Of a stretch of 64,000 nt of DNA, positions 1 to 29,297 are shown piece after piece (within the stretch, counting starts at the first letter, position 1; every line of letters begins with the position of its first letter). The stretch lies in assembly GCF_020740795.1 (NCBI RefSeq), contig NC_067295.1, forward strand, positions 3,596,501 to 3,660,500. Direction: 5' to 3'. The notes under the pieces were generated by a model. It was given only the letters and a program-made list of their open reading frames with translations. It did not search any database and had not been told where the DNA came from. Made by a program: the position numbers and the translations under genes. Source of the DNA: Apus apus. Its lineage: Eukaryota; Chordata; Aves; Apodiformes; Apodidae.

Positions 1-3000
1 AGCGTGGGCAAATCCTACACTCTTCCCCACAAGACACTACAAACATTTATACCTCAGTCCCAAGATCCAAGTTAGGATCAAAATTTCATTTATTATAGGC
101 TGTTAGGCTATGCCACTTCTTTCCAGCACCAGCTCGATCTTGATGATCCGTATGTTTGTTATCCTCAGGTTGAAAACGACAGCCTGGGGAGCTATGAGAA
201 GAAAGAAGTACTTCTGAATGAATTCCAGCTGGTGCAATTTTTGGCTGTCCGTTTGCTAAGTAACCTAGAACAAACTGAACTCCTTGCTTCAGGCTTTTGT
301 GCAGTTAACTCTTCACTGAGTATTGACTTTCACTGCCTTTAAACCTGAGGTCGCTTTCGGTCCGTTCCATCTCATCTGGTTGTTATCATGCTTACTGCCA
401 AACAAACAACAGATTTGTGAATAAGGGAGGCAAAAGCTCTAAGAACATGAAAAAGTTTCATTGACAGTAAGGCCCATGGCTTTGAAAAGCTTTATATGGC
501 ACAACTTGGGGCTTTTTATGTTTCTATCCAAGCACGCCAAGAAGCGCTCAGCATACCTCCGTCAAAATACAGGCATGGAAAATGACTAGATGCACTAGAA
601 ATGAGGGAAAGTTTGTAAGTCATTAGTTAACTTTAAAGCAATTATATGGTCCTGATGCCTTGCTTGAAAGAAAGAATGCTCTTCATTTACGTGCAAAAAA
701 ATTTGGGGTATTGGCTGTGCCTCTTGAAAAGTCATCCAGTACCTGTTGGAATTTGTTCTGGTAGCAGTTCCTGAAGTTGTTAGTAGTGCTAGAAGAGCTG
801 CTTGGTGAGTGTTATTCCTTGCAGTAGATTCCTAGCAACTGCTTGTTATAAAATTTTCTAGTTATTAAAGAAATGTAAAATGAGTCTGAGTTTTACTAAA
901 ACAGCTTAAACCCAATGCACTATTTTTCTGGAGGTTTGTTCTTTTTAAAACCTAATATTCTAGAGGCTAAATTGCTTTTCCTGTGGGATTTCTGAATTGG
1001 AGATTCTTCACTCATGTTTCAGAATGAGTGAAGAAACCATGGATTCCTGAATATTGTGACCATGATAGTCATCAGTATTACATACATTTAACTGCAACTT
1101 TTAAAAGTTACTCTGGCAAAATTTGTTGTTTCTTATTTTCAATGCTTTTAAAGATTTTATTTTTTTATTTTGTTGGCAGTTGATTTCAACATCAGCAGCA
1201 CCCGAGGTCACCTAAGCAATTCTCTTGCCAGCTTCCTGTTCTTGTTTCCCAGTGCAGCTTTAGTTCAGCACTGAGTTGAGCAGTCCTGCTTTGACCAGAG
1301 CCAAACCTGTAGATGTAGTTTTAAGGCAATGTTCCATGTGGATTGTTTAACTAAAACTCTTGTACTGATACATTCAAACCCTCATGGGATGAACTAATAG
1401 TTTACATAGTTTACAACTTACACATAGCACCATTCATTTTTTAAATAACAATGTTCTTACTTTTAAGCAATCTACTTAGTACTTGATGAAAACCAGACAT
1501 TAATTTTGTACTGTTTATTAAAATACCCCCACTGGAAACTTTTGTCCCTATAAAGTTGATTTTTGTCCCTTATTTAATTGCAGTGAGATATCAAAGAAGC
1601 TTAAATACTGGTTCTGTCTGGAAAACCGAATCTCAGTTCTTAAATTGAGATTGAGAATGTGTTCAATTGCATTTGTTTTTCCTCCTTTACAATAGTGTTT
1701 AACATCCAGATTGCTTTGTCAAAGTATTGACACTACCTGTACGTGAAGGGCTGTAAATACCAGCCACTCTTTGGAGATGCAAAACATATGTTTTAGGTTT
1801 TAAATGGTAATCTGCTTCATTTTAGTTTGGAATTTTGAAACCTTTTACTGTCAGACAGAAGTTCAGTGTTTCTGTTGAAATGTTGCTTGGCTATATCTAG
1901 TCAAACTTTGCCAAGGTTTCTGCTTTCACAGGTTTCACATGTTTTGCAGTGGAAGGTCAGACTTTCTGCAAATAGGTAGATATTTTGAGGCAAGAAAATG
2001 TGGATATGAAGAGATCTGGAGATAATACTGTGTTAGAAAGTACAAAAGTTGTGTGTTGTGTTCCTATCATTTAAAAAATGTTTTGCTCCATGGACAGGAA
2101 CCCAAGGCTGGGTCTGTTTTAATTGCTCTGGTTGCTTGGGCTTTCTGCTCATTCTAGGTGTATGGTAAGCATCTGCAAATGTGTTGCTTCTGGTTTTGGT
2201 CTCTTGTTCTGTACTTTTTCCCCCTTTATAAAGCAGCAGAGAGTAGTTGTGCAGGTTTTCTGCCCAGACTTTAGGAAATGAATGTCTTGTAAAAGCTCTA
2301 AGTCCATTAATTGGCTGGTGTTTTGTAGGGGGAAAAACACTGCTGTTAACAGAGAAATGTACTTGTAACCTGAGTCTCTCAAACTGGTTATAAAACATAG
2401 AGTTGTAGTAGTGATGTGGGTAGCCCCACAGAGAATATCTGAGAAGAAGGGGAATCTAAATTTCTGTGCTTTATAGTGAACATAATATTTATTGGAAAAG
2501 CCTTTTTTATGTACTGAATTAGTAAGGAAATGATCAGCTGCACAGGAGAGTACCTTTAAGCTTCTTTTTTGGTAATGAAAAGGTGTTTTAACACTTTCTA
2601 CACTTAACTTATGAAAGTGGAGATCAGAGGCATGTTAAATTAAACACACCTAAATTAAATGCTGACTGAGCTACAGAGGAGCTCACGCTCTCCGTTACAG
2701 GAGTGTCAGCTAGTTAATATGTAATTTCTGCATAAGTAACATCCAGAGTGTTCAGAGGGCTTTTTTTGGTTTGTTTTTCCCCCCCCTATATTTAATTAGT
2801 AATTCACTGTTACTCATCTAGCATTTTCCAGAGAAACAAATCTATGTCTCTGAAGATTTGGAGAGTATTTCTGAAAAGGACTTTTTGTTCACTGCAAGCA
2901 TGGGAGCAGGGCTGGGTTGGAGCTTAGTCCCCAGCTCTGCCTAGGCCCTGCTATGAGCACTGTTAGGTTGAATATATGGTCCTGTTAGCTACTGACATTT

Positions 3001-4586
3001 GTAGATATTTTAAAAAGGTGCTTTGAAAACTCCCAAGTGTTAAAAGTGCAAAATATTTTTGGCCATCTCTGTAAAATTCAGCTTGGAATCTGAGTTATGA
3101 GTGCATGTGGGTGGAGGAACGTGTTTTTCATGCTTTAGGAATTTTTTTCCAGATGCTTTCGCAGTGCTTGGGTAACTATAAAAGCCAAGTATCAAGACTT
3201 CAGCATTTATTTATTACTTAGTTTTAATGAAATTTAAGAAACTCAAGCCACATCATTCTGTGGCATGTGTTTAACTTTATTATGGCACAGTGCACGTTGG
3301 TGGCTCCTTCAAAATGGGAGCACAAGTATTTGGAGGCTGTGCAGATAAGCCCATCTTGATAGACACTACTTGCTTGAAAGCATGAATTATTCCATGCAAG
3401 CGTGTGTGGTTGGTGATACAAGAGATGTGAGGGAAGAAATCCAGAACTGTTGATCCCAGTCAATACAACTGGCACAATGAAGTGTGGAGTAAATGTAAAA
3501 TGCCATTTTGTATTTCCAGTAGGAATTTTGTCATTGAAATAGTTTTGTTTAGCTGTCAGCTAGGAGACTCTGTTTGCTCTGAGAATGGGATGTTGTTCTG
3601 TGTGGTTTTAACAGAAACTTTAAGTTCCTTCCAGATATTTCTGTTCTATGATGCTGTATGCAGAAGCTGGCAATAAAGCTGAAGCCTGAGCCTGAATGTT
3701 GTTTTCAGAGAGTTGGGGACCATTTGTGGACATTCTTACCAATGGAAGAACTTGACTGAATTTGGGAAATGTCTCTCTATGAAATTATTATTCCACTTGG
3801 TTGTGGTTCTGGCAGATATATTGGAGGACTGATTTTTTTTAAAACCGTATAGTGGATATAAATGACTTTATTATGTTAATGTTTTCTCTGGTCAGACTGT
3901 AATTGATGGGGTGTTTTTTGACAATGGCTGTAAACTGGAGACAGTAATAGCTGGCTTAGCTCTTGAATTCCAGTTCTCTAAGAAGGTGGTTGTACTTTGA
4001 ATGTGTGGGGAGACAATCCACAAAGAAAAGGTATGAGGATGTGAGGGATGACACTGCTTCAAGGGCATCTTCCTGATGACAAAGGAGGCTTCACCAGGCA
4101 CAGTCTCTGGCTGTGTTTCTTACAGCTTAGAGCCACTGTACAGCCAAGAATGATGGTTACCTGAAGGTGGTGAAGCAGCAGTTTTTGAAAGGTTTGCCCT
4201 AAATAAAAAAAAAAAGACCCTGGAATTTGCCCTGTGGTACACAAGGCAAAGAGAATCCATGGGCAGCTTCTGCTTTTGGAGCTGAGGGAATGTCTGTAAG
4301 ACTCAAGTTGTTGGGGCTGCTTGGCTTTCATGTCTGTCTAGGAAATAAGAGTGTGTAGAGAGCATGAGAGTGTTCTGTCCCTGGATTAGAGGAAGGCATA
4401 GCAAAGTCATAAGAAAACTGATGTAATTTGGGAGGTAGCCTTTATGTCAGGCATTTGTTATGGGTGAGCAGAGGGGGTGAGAAGTTAGTGTGAGGGATAA
4501 TTTGATATGTTTATTTCCACCTCTCTTATTTGTGTGCCTTTCTCTCAATTTTTACATTGTTTCTTTCAGCTTCCTATTGATCTCCC

Positions 4587-4600
4587 TTTTTTTTTTTTTT
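4587..4600 (+). repeat. T14 homopolymer
   Basis: A run of 14 T in SMURF1 intron 1; simple low-complexity sequence. Confidence 0.85.
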
Positions 4601-7600
4601 AATCCCTGCAAAGTTCTTTGATTAATTCTATAGCTCTCGTTGTTTCTCCAAATTTTAGACTTTAATGAGTTCATTCTTAAACTTGCTTTACTGGTCTTGT
4701 GTTGTATGCAGTCTCAGTTAACTGGGAATTTAATATGAGTCTTATTCTTCCAATAGCCCTATGCTGGTTTTTAGTTTGGCTTTTTTTTTTTGGGTTTTCA
4801 AAAATTATTTGTGTTATTGAGGGCTAATTCAGCCCTTGTTGGTGTATCTGTGTCTGTGAAGACTTACTGCTGGTCAGTGCCCAGAAGGATTTTTCAGTTG
4901 GAGTAATTCTTCAGAATCCTGAAGATGAAACTCTTCTGTTTTGTCAACTTGGTTTTGTTTGCCCTGCAAGGACTGACTCTGTTTGTGACGGGTTTCTGCT
5001 TAGGTAGGATGGAATTTTGATTCCTGGCTAAGTAGATACTTTAATGACATGCTAATGGACTAATAAAAATGGCTTTTTCTGGGTGTGTGGTTTTTTGAAG
5101 ATCTCTTCAAAGTTGTCTAGTGTTTGCAACTGGCTGCACGAAGCCAAGTTCCAACCCACGAGGAAAGCATGCCTTGAAAAGAGGCTTTGATTTTTACTGC
5201 AGCCTACACAAAAGGGCCACAAAAAGGCTTCATGTATCAAATCTAGCAACTCTTTGAGAATTGAGGGTTTTTTTAATGAAGCAGTGCTTTAATCTGGCAG
5301 TCAAGGTCTGTTTTAGCATGAGTTCAGGCAGAGTCTTCCAACATCAGGGTGTGATGTATGACTAGTCTGCGGGGTCTCAGAGTTTTCTGGTTGGCTTATA
5401 CAAGTCTCGTTAGCACCATGATGCTAAGATCATGAGTGAAGGCCATTCAGTGTACATCTCTATATAAAATGAGTTCTGTACAGCTAATTGGTGTATTTGG
5501 TAAATGTAACAGAAGCCTTCAGTTTTGTTCTCTTTTCCTGCATGCTGGGTGCTGCTGTGGTTCACATTCAGTTACTGAGAAGTTAAAAGCAGTCCATGGA
5601 TTTGTGCACTTCAGCCTCAAGCAGACAAAGACCAAAAGTATTCCTAAAGCAAACAAAAAAAAGGACTAGAATAGAAACCTTGGCCTTTGTGGTGACAATT
5701 GAAACTCCAATTTGTGAATCAAGTGGTGTATTTCAGTACAGTGATGTGGCTAGCTGTAAAGAAACTACATTTTTACACACTTGGTGCCTTCAGCCATCTT
5801 TCCTTTCCTGTTAAATCCCTTCTTGTGTACCCTACAAATATAATTTATTGTCACCCTTAAAACAAAACACTTAAAGCTTCACAGGTTGCCTAGTAGTAGA
5901 AATCAAAGCAGACATTTATCTGCAGTGAAGGCTCATGTGCAGGCACTAGGAGCAGTAAGTAGAGTCACACTCAAAGGCTGTTCAGAAGGGGTGGCTTGTG
6001 GTATTCCGAGTATTTTCCACAAAATATGCTGAACCGTTTGGACGAGACGTGATTTCACATAACAGACTGGGCGAAGATTTTAATTGTGGGCAACGGTGCT
6101 TTGGGGCATTAGAGCAGCATGTGGTAAATAGCTGATGTTTGCTTTTTGCTTTTTTGAGGCCTTTTTACACTTCAGGCACACCATTTTTGCCATGCAGCCG
6201 CCTGAACACTGTTATTCAGAATGACTGAATTTATACTGTGGAAACCAGCCTGTAGGGCTGCATGCACAGGGGGCTGTCCTGCTGTTGTACAGTAGAGCTG
6301 GAGCAACCTACCGCCAACTCAGGTTACCATCTTCACAAGTCCAAAGCTTTGAAGCCTTGGTAGAGATGTTTCCGTGACTTGGATGCATTAGATTTGACCT
6401 GCTTTGCAGACTTTTTTATTTTTCAGTGGTATGCACTAACTCTAGCTTCATTTTATGTCAAGATCTTTATTCCTCTCTCCTCCAAAACCTCATTGTTCTT
6501 TGCTTCTTGCTTATATCTCAAAACAAATCAACAAATCTGTGATACTTTTAATGATTATGCTGCATATCTCTATGATTAAAGATGGTCTACACAGAAGTAA
6601 ATATTAAGTAAAGTCCTTTCTACGTCATCAGCCTGCTGGTCTGTGTTTATCTTCTGTCAGAAAATAAAACAAATGTATCCTGGAATCTTGCTGCCTGTTT
6701 GTACAAGCACAAATGATTAACCTGGAGTATCAAAGGGAAGGCCAAAGCTGGCCAAAAGTTGGATTTGCTAGCATCTGACCTTCCCCCTTTCCTAAGGAAG
6801 ATGTGGACATACTGCTGGTTTGTCTTCAAAATTAACTTGAGTGCTAAATTGAAGGCTGTCGGTCGCTCAGATCCTGTCCACACGTAAAAGGCCTTAATTG
6901 GAGCAAGGAGACCTACCTTTAACTCACAAAGTGTGAATGAATGCAGTCCCAGGTGCACATCTGCCTCCTGTTTTGCATTGTACAGGCTGGCACCTATGGA
7001 ATATTTTAATCACTTAGCTTTTTCTCTTTTTTTTTTTCCCTCTCCCCTTGTCCCCCCCACCCCCCGGGTCCCAAAACACAACTACCTGGTTTTCGCACTG
7101 TGCGGCTGAAAACACTTGTAGCATCTTAGCACTGTGCAGCTGAAAATGGTTGCAGCATCTTGGCACCCTGCTGTGGGATGGGGCTTGTTGTGTGTGAGCA
7201 AACCTGGTATTGGTGCAGACACAGGCAACGTGAGGTGTTTCCTGCAGACCCGCCGCCGTCCTCGGAGCGCTGGCCGTTCAGGAGGAGGAATTTGATTTTT
7301 GTAGCTTGGGTCTGGGGTGTCTGAAATGGTTCCTCAGCCAGGCTGCCCTTCCTCTGCCTCCTTTCTGAAAATGCTGGTCTTGCTGGAGAGAGAGGTGTCT
7401 CAGGTGATGAGGCAGCAGCTTTCTGATGCAATTCTCGGCTGGGTTGTTCAGACCTTGGTGCCACTCTGTGCTTCCCTTACTACACCCTTCTCTAGCTTGT
7501 TCCTACGGCTCCTCCTGAACCCACAGCAGATGATTCATTTCTGCTTTGGAAGCAGGGTGGACAACCAGGGGCTGGCAGAGGAACCACTCGACTGGCTCAA

Positions 7601-9192
7601 ATTACATCTGCATGGAAGACATCCCCAGGGTGAATACTGACTTTGTGCAAGGCTCGTCCTTTCTTCACCTCCTGCCAAATACGCTTTCACACTAGTACTT
7701 TACCCAGCTGGCTAATTTGGCCTTTGAAATTATCTCAATAATGTCAGGTACTTGAAAAAACATTCCCATCCCTTTATAAATATTATAATCTAGATGTAAA
7801 GACATTGTTTCAGTGTTGTTTGGGATCTGTTGTATTAAAAAAAACCCCCAACAGGTCTTCAGTGCTGTGCAGCAATCCAGAGCGGAGTGTAAACAAATAC
7901 TGTGTCAAGCTGTAACAAGTCGGTTGACTTTGAGAAGGCAGAATGTAAATGCCCAAGTCAGGAGAATTAGTACCTTTTGTAACATTGCAACAAATGCAGG
8001 GAGCTTGCCCCTGCTGCCAAGCCCTAAACCTTCTGTGTTTAAAACGAACGAATACTGAAAAGAAAAAGCACTTTGGAAAGCTGGAAATGAGGCCAAGATG
8101 AGGTTTGTTCAGAGCTCAGGTGCCTGGTTTGCAGATAAGCATCCATCCCATTCTCCTACACCCGCTGCTGATGCAGGGATAAAATTAATAACTTTATAAG
8201 CCTTTATAGCTAAATCTGCCCGAGTTCCTGGGGTTTGGACTTGAAGAATCCAGACCCTGCTGGCAGTCTTGTTGAAGTCCTATCAGAGGCAACATATTTA
8301 AGGAGGACATCTGGCATGTACCCAGCTTTGCAGAGCAGGGAGGGGCTGTCTGCTCACCCCTGGCATCATTTCACATCCAAGTCTCCCGTTGCTGACCTTT
8401 GTCACCTGTTTCTTTACTGGAATTTAGAAATCTATGGCTTTTAAGTGATAGGGCACTCAAAAATATTTTTTTGCTCTAGTGGGTTTAATATGCAAATAGT
8501 GGATCAGAGCCAATGGTCCATCTCGGGCAGCCGGGTTCTAGAGATTGCTTCATAAAGATTTATTTCAGCTATTAGCTGTTGTGCAAATATTTTTCTTACA
8601 AGAAAGAGTAATGATTTTTGCAACCTAAAATTGAGGGTTTCACAGGCTGCAACTGGAAAATTGGCAGCCGTGCTTGTCTACAGTAGATTGAAAGCCTATG
8701 GCAGAGGCAAGAGAGTTAAGTGAAAAGAAGGTAATTCTTCTATAATAGCTTTGGAAACTCATGCTGCTAGTTAGTTCTAGAAAGCATACCTGAAATATAG
8801 AATAAAGGTAATCATTATCTAGCCAGACTATATGAAGGTAGTTACAGATGGCATACTTTTCCAACTCAATAATGTGTTCTTAAAATTGGGGATGTGGAAG
8901 TGAAATGAGTGATCTGATTTTAAAATCTTTTTTTTTTGAAGACAAGCCCCACCACTCACAGGAGCTTTAAAATTCCTTTTGGCTAGTACTAGAACATACA
9001 AGTTCTGATTTTACCTGTACTTTATTCCCGTTTTTTTTCTGGTGTTTTTGACTCTGAAGCACTCACAACAGGAAGGGGAAATTAAAGGTTGCTCTGTGGT
9101 GCTTGCATAGACCAGCAGACGGTGATTCTGTAATCCTGTTTTGTTTCAAATTGAATTGCTATAGTCCTGCAGACTTCTCTGGTTTTGGACAG

Positions 9193-9197
<5 letters not shown>

Positions 9198-9224
<27 letters not shown>
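9198..9224 (+). repeat. A27 homopolymer
   Basis: Twenty-seven consecutive A in SMURF1 intron 1, preceded by T5. It could be the tail of a decayed retroposon, but no body is recognisable upstream. Confidence 0.9.
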
Positions 9225-9226
<2 letters not shown>

Positions 9227-10179
9227 TAATAGAAGAGGAACTTTCTCTGGTTGTGCAGTTTGCCAGTACAAGTAATTTTTAATCCATTCTAGAAATAGTT
9301 TCCTGGTGTAGCTGCTTTAATTATTACCAAGACGGAGGATTTGTGTATTTTTTTTTTTTACCATGAATATCTGGGTTAAATAGTGGAATTCTTTGGTCTG
9401 TTTGCTTGACATGAGAAGTGGGGCAGTTTTTATTCTGCTAGCTGTGTTAGGTGGGGGACTTTGCTTTCAAGTTCTAGTGGAAATGTAAACATATTTATTT
9501 ATTTATTCCCATCGTTTTGATACCAAGTCTTCACTTTCCCCAACATAGAGTTAAGGTGTGTAAATGCCCTGAACTGACTGTAAGTGAGGAGCAAGGTGAG
9601 ACAGGGGTCTGTACTAGGGGAAATTGCCATTTCAGTATTTTCTGAGCATTTATTCTCATGCTGAAAGATCTGAACTTGGTGGAAAAGAGACTATATTAAA
9701 AATAGTTAGTTCTTTTATAGTTATCTTCCTCTCTTGGATCTGACTTATAGATAAGTTAGAACTTTAATATTTTTATCTTTGGCTCTGTAGTTATTTTTCC
9801 TGGCATGTTTTAAGAGTGTAATGGATACTGAAAAACTCGGGCTGCTGAGGTCGTACTGAGCAGTCCTTCTTGAAAAGTAAAATTAGGCTCAGAGCTGGTA
9901 ATAGAGCTGGTAGAAATGGAGATTGATGCGAGTTTCCTGATCTAATTTTTGCTTAAACTACTGTGCTGTTTAGTAGAGAGGGAAAATGATGTCTCATTTG
10001 TGGCCCTTTCAAAGGAAAACTTATTGATGCAATATTTTTTCATGATGATTTTTTCTGCTGAGTGAGGTCCTGCCATATTTACCACAAAACCTTTTTGCAT
10101 TTGCAAGCTGCTTACGCTGTTACAGCTTCCCTCTCCTGATTTGATTTAGATACATCATGTACCTTCTGTCTGCAAAGAG

Positions 10180-10245
10180 CAGGAGGTTGCACTCAGTTTG
10201 ATGGGACGTCATCTAGAGGTCTTTTCCAGGAGTCCTAGAACCGTT
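10180..10245 (+). mobile_element. possible second diverged CR1 fragment
   Basis: Contains aggaggttgcac and gtcatctagaggtcttttcca, which resemble another CR1 3' variant (aggaggttggac...gacctctagaggtcccttcca). It is degraded and may be an older insertion next to the clearer copy. Confidence 0.4.
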
Positions 10246-10285
10246 CTTGGTTCAGAAACTGTTTAGTCTTTGTTCTAAATATGTC

Positions 10286-10415
10286 CTAAGATGCAGTGCT
10301 TAGGGACATGATTTAAGCACTGAACAGGTAGATTAGGTTATGGTTGATGGATTTAGTTTATGGTTGGACTAGATGATCTTCAAGGTCCTTTCCAACCAGG
10401 CTGATTTTGTGTAAA
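10286..10415 (+). mobile_element. CR1-type LINE 3' end fragment
   Basis: Contains cagtgcttagggacatg and, after a short AT-rich stretch, ggttggactagatgatctt followed by caaggtcctttccaacc. These are the hallmark 3' end of avian CR1 retroposons. 5'-truncated, as is usual for CR1, and moderately diverged. It supports a bird origin for the window. Confidence 0.85.
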
Positions 10416-10724
10416 ATGGGTGGGTTCTGAAGCAACACAGCAAAATTCTGGTTTAGCATTTGTGTGAGCATCAGGAGGTTTTAACACAAAGGGACAGTCA
10501 TTAAATCTTCTGTATATTGTAACAATAGAACAAAAGCAAAGGGATTTTTTTTCTTTATGTAAATACGTATTCCAGTCACAGATAAAGAGAACAATGCTCA
10601 CATTTAATATTTGGGTGGGTTTAATGAATTGCAATCAGGTGATATTGTAGCTGATATGATTGCCAGAAAGCTTTTTTTTTTTTAATGGTTTTAAGATTTC
10701 TTGTTCTGATCTTTTGTTTTGCAG

Positions 10725-25739
<15,015 letters not shown>

Positions 25740-27724
25740 AAAAAGCAACCAAAGGAAACAGATGCTAGCTCATGGACCACCAAATCAAAAGCTAGGAGAA
25801 GCTTGCTGTGAACTTCCTGCTAAGCTGTCTGAAGTGTCAGAACTCTGGACAACTTAGAGATGGGGCTGTTTCCCTTCCACTGCTGGTGGATGAGGGTGGG
25901 GGTGGGGGCTTTTGTTGGTGGTTTCCAACTCTTTTTATTTTCTCCCCTTTGTTACAATAACCCCTTCCCTCTTCTTCCATCCCCCATAAAATGAAATGCA
26001 GCCAAGTTCAGCATTTGGCTTTGGTTACACAGGATATTCTGCTAGATTTGTAACACATATTGTGATAGGGTCAGTGACCTGTTGGGTTTTTTTAATAGGA
26101 GAATCAAAGTGTAATTAAGAACGAGCTTGATTTGCTGAGGACTTGTAATAGGTGCACCTGCTTAATTTGTCTTAGATCAAGCTCAAGCCCTTGTAGAGTC
26201 TGGTGGGCACAGTGTGTCTGACTGGCACTGGAATTTGCATTGCACATTTTAAACACCTGTTTAAAAAGCAAACTTCTAGCAGAAAATACCTCCACATGAA
26301 CATTTAACTGAAAGGTAAAAAGAAATCCAAGCTCTGCCTTAGCAGGAAGCTCCCAGTGGCAGCTGTGGCTCACCTTGAGAAAAGTGAAGGAACCTGGGGC
26401 AGCTCCAATGGTATTGTATTATTTCTTTTTGGTTGTCCTGGCTGAAATCTAATTGTTTTGCACATGAAAACAATTCTTTCCTCCTGCAGAATTACTTTCC
26501 ATAGCTCTTTCAGATGTAAGTACCTTGCAGAGAAGCGTTGTAAGGAGGAGACAGAGGGTAAAAATCTGTTTGATCCCAAAGCTGGCATTTCTAGGCCACT
26601 GTTTTACCTGAGATGTGTTTGGGTGACTTCAAATTCTGAGATTCACCTGGAAATCACTAAAAGCAAAGGTAACAGAACCAACTTCTATGCCCAAGTTTTT
26701 GGCCTTGGGAAAGGTTTATTTGAAAACTGAGGTAAAAGGGGTAACTAGATAGTGAGCACATTTTAAATATTATGGAAAGCTATTGGAATAATTTATTACT
26801 TCAGTTGTGTAGGGATGGAAGTTTCTCCAGAGAGCTATATAAGGCTTTTTTTTTTCCAAATATCTGAAACTAATATTTAAAGGTTTGTTCTCTAACACAT
26901 TGCTAAAACAACTTCCCAGGGAAAACAAAAGCAAATCAAATACCTGAATCACTAACATTCTTTCCAGTTTGCACACCAAGATGAAACAGTATTTTAACAA
27001 ATAACACTTCAGAAAGGCCCAGTTACCTATGAAACATGTCTAAACTCCAGGAAAGCAGACTTGCTTGTATGGCATATATTTTTTTCCCTTTGGCAAGCCT
27101 GATTTTTAGAGAGATTCATTACTGAAACATTTAACAGATGTTATGTTTATGGAACAGTGCATTGAAATTCAGCTGTGGGTAAGAGGTTGTTCTTAGAAGA
27201 TGTCTACTGGAATACTTCTATTTTGTCTTTTTTTTTTTTAATTGAATTTGATAATAGCTTTAAACTGTGATAGGACAGAAAGTAGACACTTGTCAAAACC
27301 CTGGCATCCTTCTTTGTTTTGTTTGCTTGTGGTTTTCTTTTCTCCATTGACCATAATTCTTGTGCTTTGTTGTTGTTGTTGGGAGTAAGAATTGCATTGG
27401 AGGTGTAAAATTGTACCATATTGTGAGATTTGCACAGGGTGGGTAAAGATGCTCATCCTGCAGGGCTGTACAGGAGGGGCAGAGTTAGACCCATGTCCTG
27501 TAGGAATCCTTTGGCACTTGGGGACCAGTCTCTGCAGCACTGGTTGTTGGGACACAAATTATGTGACTCTGGAAGAAAAGGGAGGAAATGCAACTGTCTG
27601 CAGAGAAGCATCTGTACAGTCTTGGGCTGAGTACTAGAATCTCCCTAGCCCTGACTTTTCCCAGTGGCTGTGAAGTTGTACCTGTTCAGAGTGTATTTAA
27701 CCCTTTCAGTAGGTTTGAATGTGC

Positions 27725-27730
27725 AATAAA
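27725..27730 (+). terminator. SMURF1: possible proximal poly(A) signal of SMURF1
   Basis: AATAAA inside the 3' UTR, about 2 kb after the stop. If used it would give a shorter transcript. Use is unproven. Confidence 0.35.
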
Positions 27731-29077
27731 CCAGTCAGATAAGGAAAAAAACAAACACCAAACAAAATGCAAAATGGATTATTGCCCAGAAGCTTTGCAT
27801 GCAGGCAGTCTCATGTGGATTTTTCACTAAGAGGGTTTCAAAAAACCCAGATACTAAAGCCCAGCAGTAATAGAAGAAATCCTGTCACACAAGCTCTACA
27901 TGCAGCACAACTGGCTTGGTAAAGACCAAGCGAGGTGAAGGTGAAGGCCCTTGGTTTGGAGATCTGTAGGTCAAGTAGCTCTATGTCAATGCCACAGTTG
28001 ACATATGATAGTTCCTAATGTCTTTACTAGGTCAGTGTTTTATTGAATGCACAACATAAGAATAGGCAAGGGTTGTTGTTTTGAAATCCAGTCTGTTTTT
28101 GCTGTATTTAAAAGCCCTGGTCAAGGTACTTCCTCCATGCTGACAGGAACAGGGCACTGTCCTTTCAGTTATTTCAGTTCCTTTTGAAACAGCTTCACCA
28201 CCCCTCCCATCCACTTGTCTTTGCCATGTTGTGTCACTTCAGTGAGGATAAAGACATTTTTGGTCTCGTTCTGCTCGTGCATTTGAGGCAGGCCTTCAGG
28301 CTGGTTGGGTGGATGGAGGGCAACCAAGCTGTGAGGTGCAAAGGGTTTACAGGGATGGGTTGTTCTTCCCATGGCTGGTGTCGAGGTCAGGGAAGGATGA
28401 AATCTGGACAGGAATTGGCGTAGCTTGAGCCATTGACTCTCTGAGGTCTTGGGAGCTGTTGGGATAACCCTAGCTGTCTGAATTTCTGTGTTCGTTCCCA
28501 CTCAAGTCTGCCAGAACTTGACCTGGCTGTTACTTCTCAAACTTGCCCAAAGAATAACATCAAGTCTGGTGTTTGTTTTGTCATGACACGTTCCACCTTG
28601 TACGCGGATACTCTTGGATCTGACCTGAAGGAAAGACAAGGTACAATGTGTCTCTCGTTCCTGTCCTAAAGGCAAACCTAAAAGCTGGTCCACTGGCACA
28701 GACCTTCAGTGCTTGCCCTGATCCTGCTCTTCAGCCTTTACTATCTGCTCAGGGATGTAGGAAACCACCACTTTGCTCGTGTTCGCAATCGGGAAGAAAC
28801 GAGACTGTTTTCCGATGGTTTAGCGTTAACTTGGGCATTATGTTAGATGAGACCCTGCTTCAAAAAGGCTGCTGGAAGCTCCAGATGGTGAAATCAGCGT
28901 TTGCTCAGCAGTTTGTGCTTAGTTCAAGTCGAGGTGGTTAAGAAATCCAACAGATTTTTGTAAATTAGTGATCCAGCCACCAGGCCCTCTGGAGCTGGTG
29001 CCCAGGTTCAGGGCCGTGTGGCACAGCGAGTTCCCAGAAACACAGTATGGATCTGTTTTTCATTTGTTAATTTTTTT

Positions 29078-29092
29078 GTTGTTGTTGTTGTT
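29078..29092 (+). repeat. (GTT)5 microsatellite
   Basis: Five GTT units in the T-rich distal part of the SMURF1 3' UTR. Confidence 0.75.
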
Positions 29093-29297
29093 CCTCAACC
29101 ACTTTATAATGTATTTTTTTAATTTATTATTTTTTAATGTCATGTTTTAAGTATTGCTGCTATCCTTGTTATTCTTCCCACTGTTTTTATTGCAGATTTA
29201 TTTTGTGAAAGTTGTACACTAATGTTTCATTTTATGTCTAAATCAAAGTATTTAAAGAAATACTAGTTCTATTTAATGTGGTTATGGAACCAGCTGG

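Larger units (their letters stand above)
1..10724 (+). other. SMURF1: SMURF1 intron 1, 3' portion
   Basis: About 10.7 kb without a recognisable coding exon. It lies upstream of SMURF1 exon 2, whose acceptor (pyrimidines then gcag) ends at 10724. The usual SMURF1 start peptide is not encoded here and there is no CpG island, so exon 1 and the promoter are inferred to lie left of the window. Contents seen: a T14 tract (4587-4600), an A27 tract (9198-9224), a CR1 tail near 10.3 kb, possible repeat remnants, and only short chance open frames. Confidence 0.85.

Noticed and set aside
1..10724. SMURF1 first exon inside the window
   Set aside because: No CpG island and no peptide like the conserved SMURF1 N-terminus was found before exon 2.
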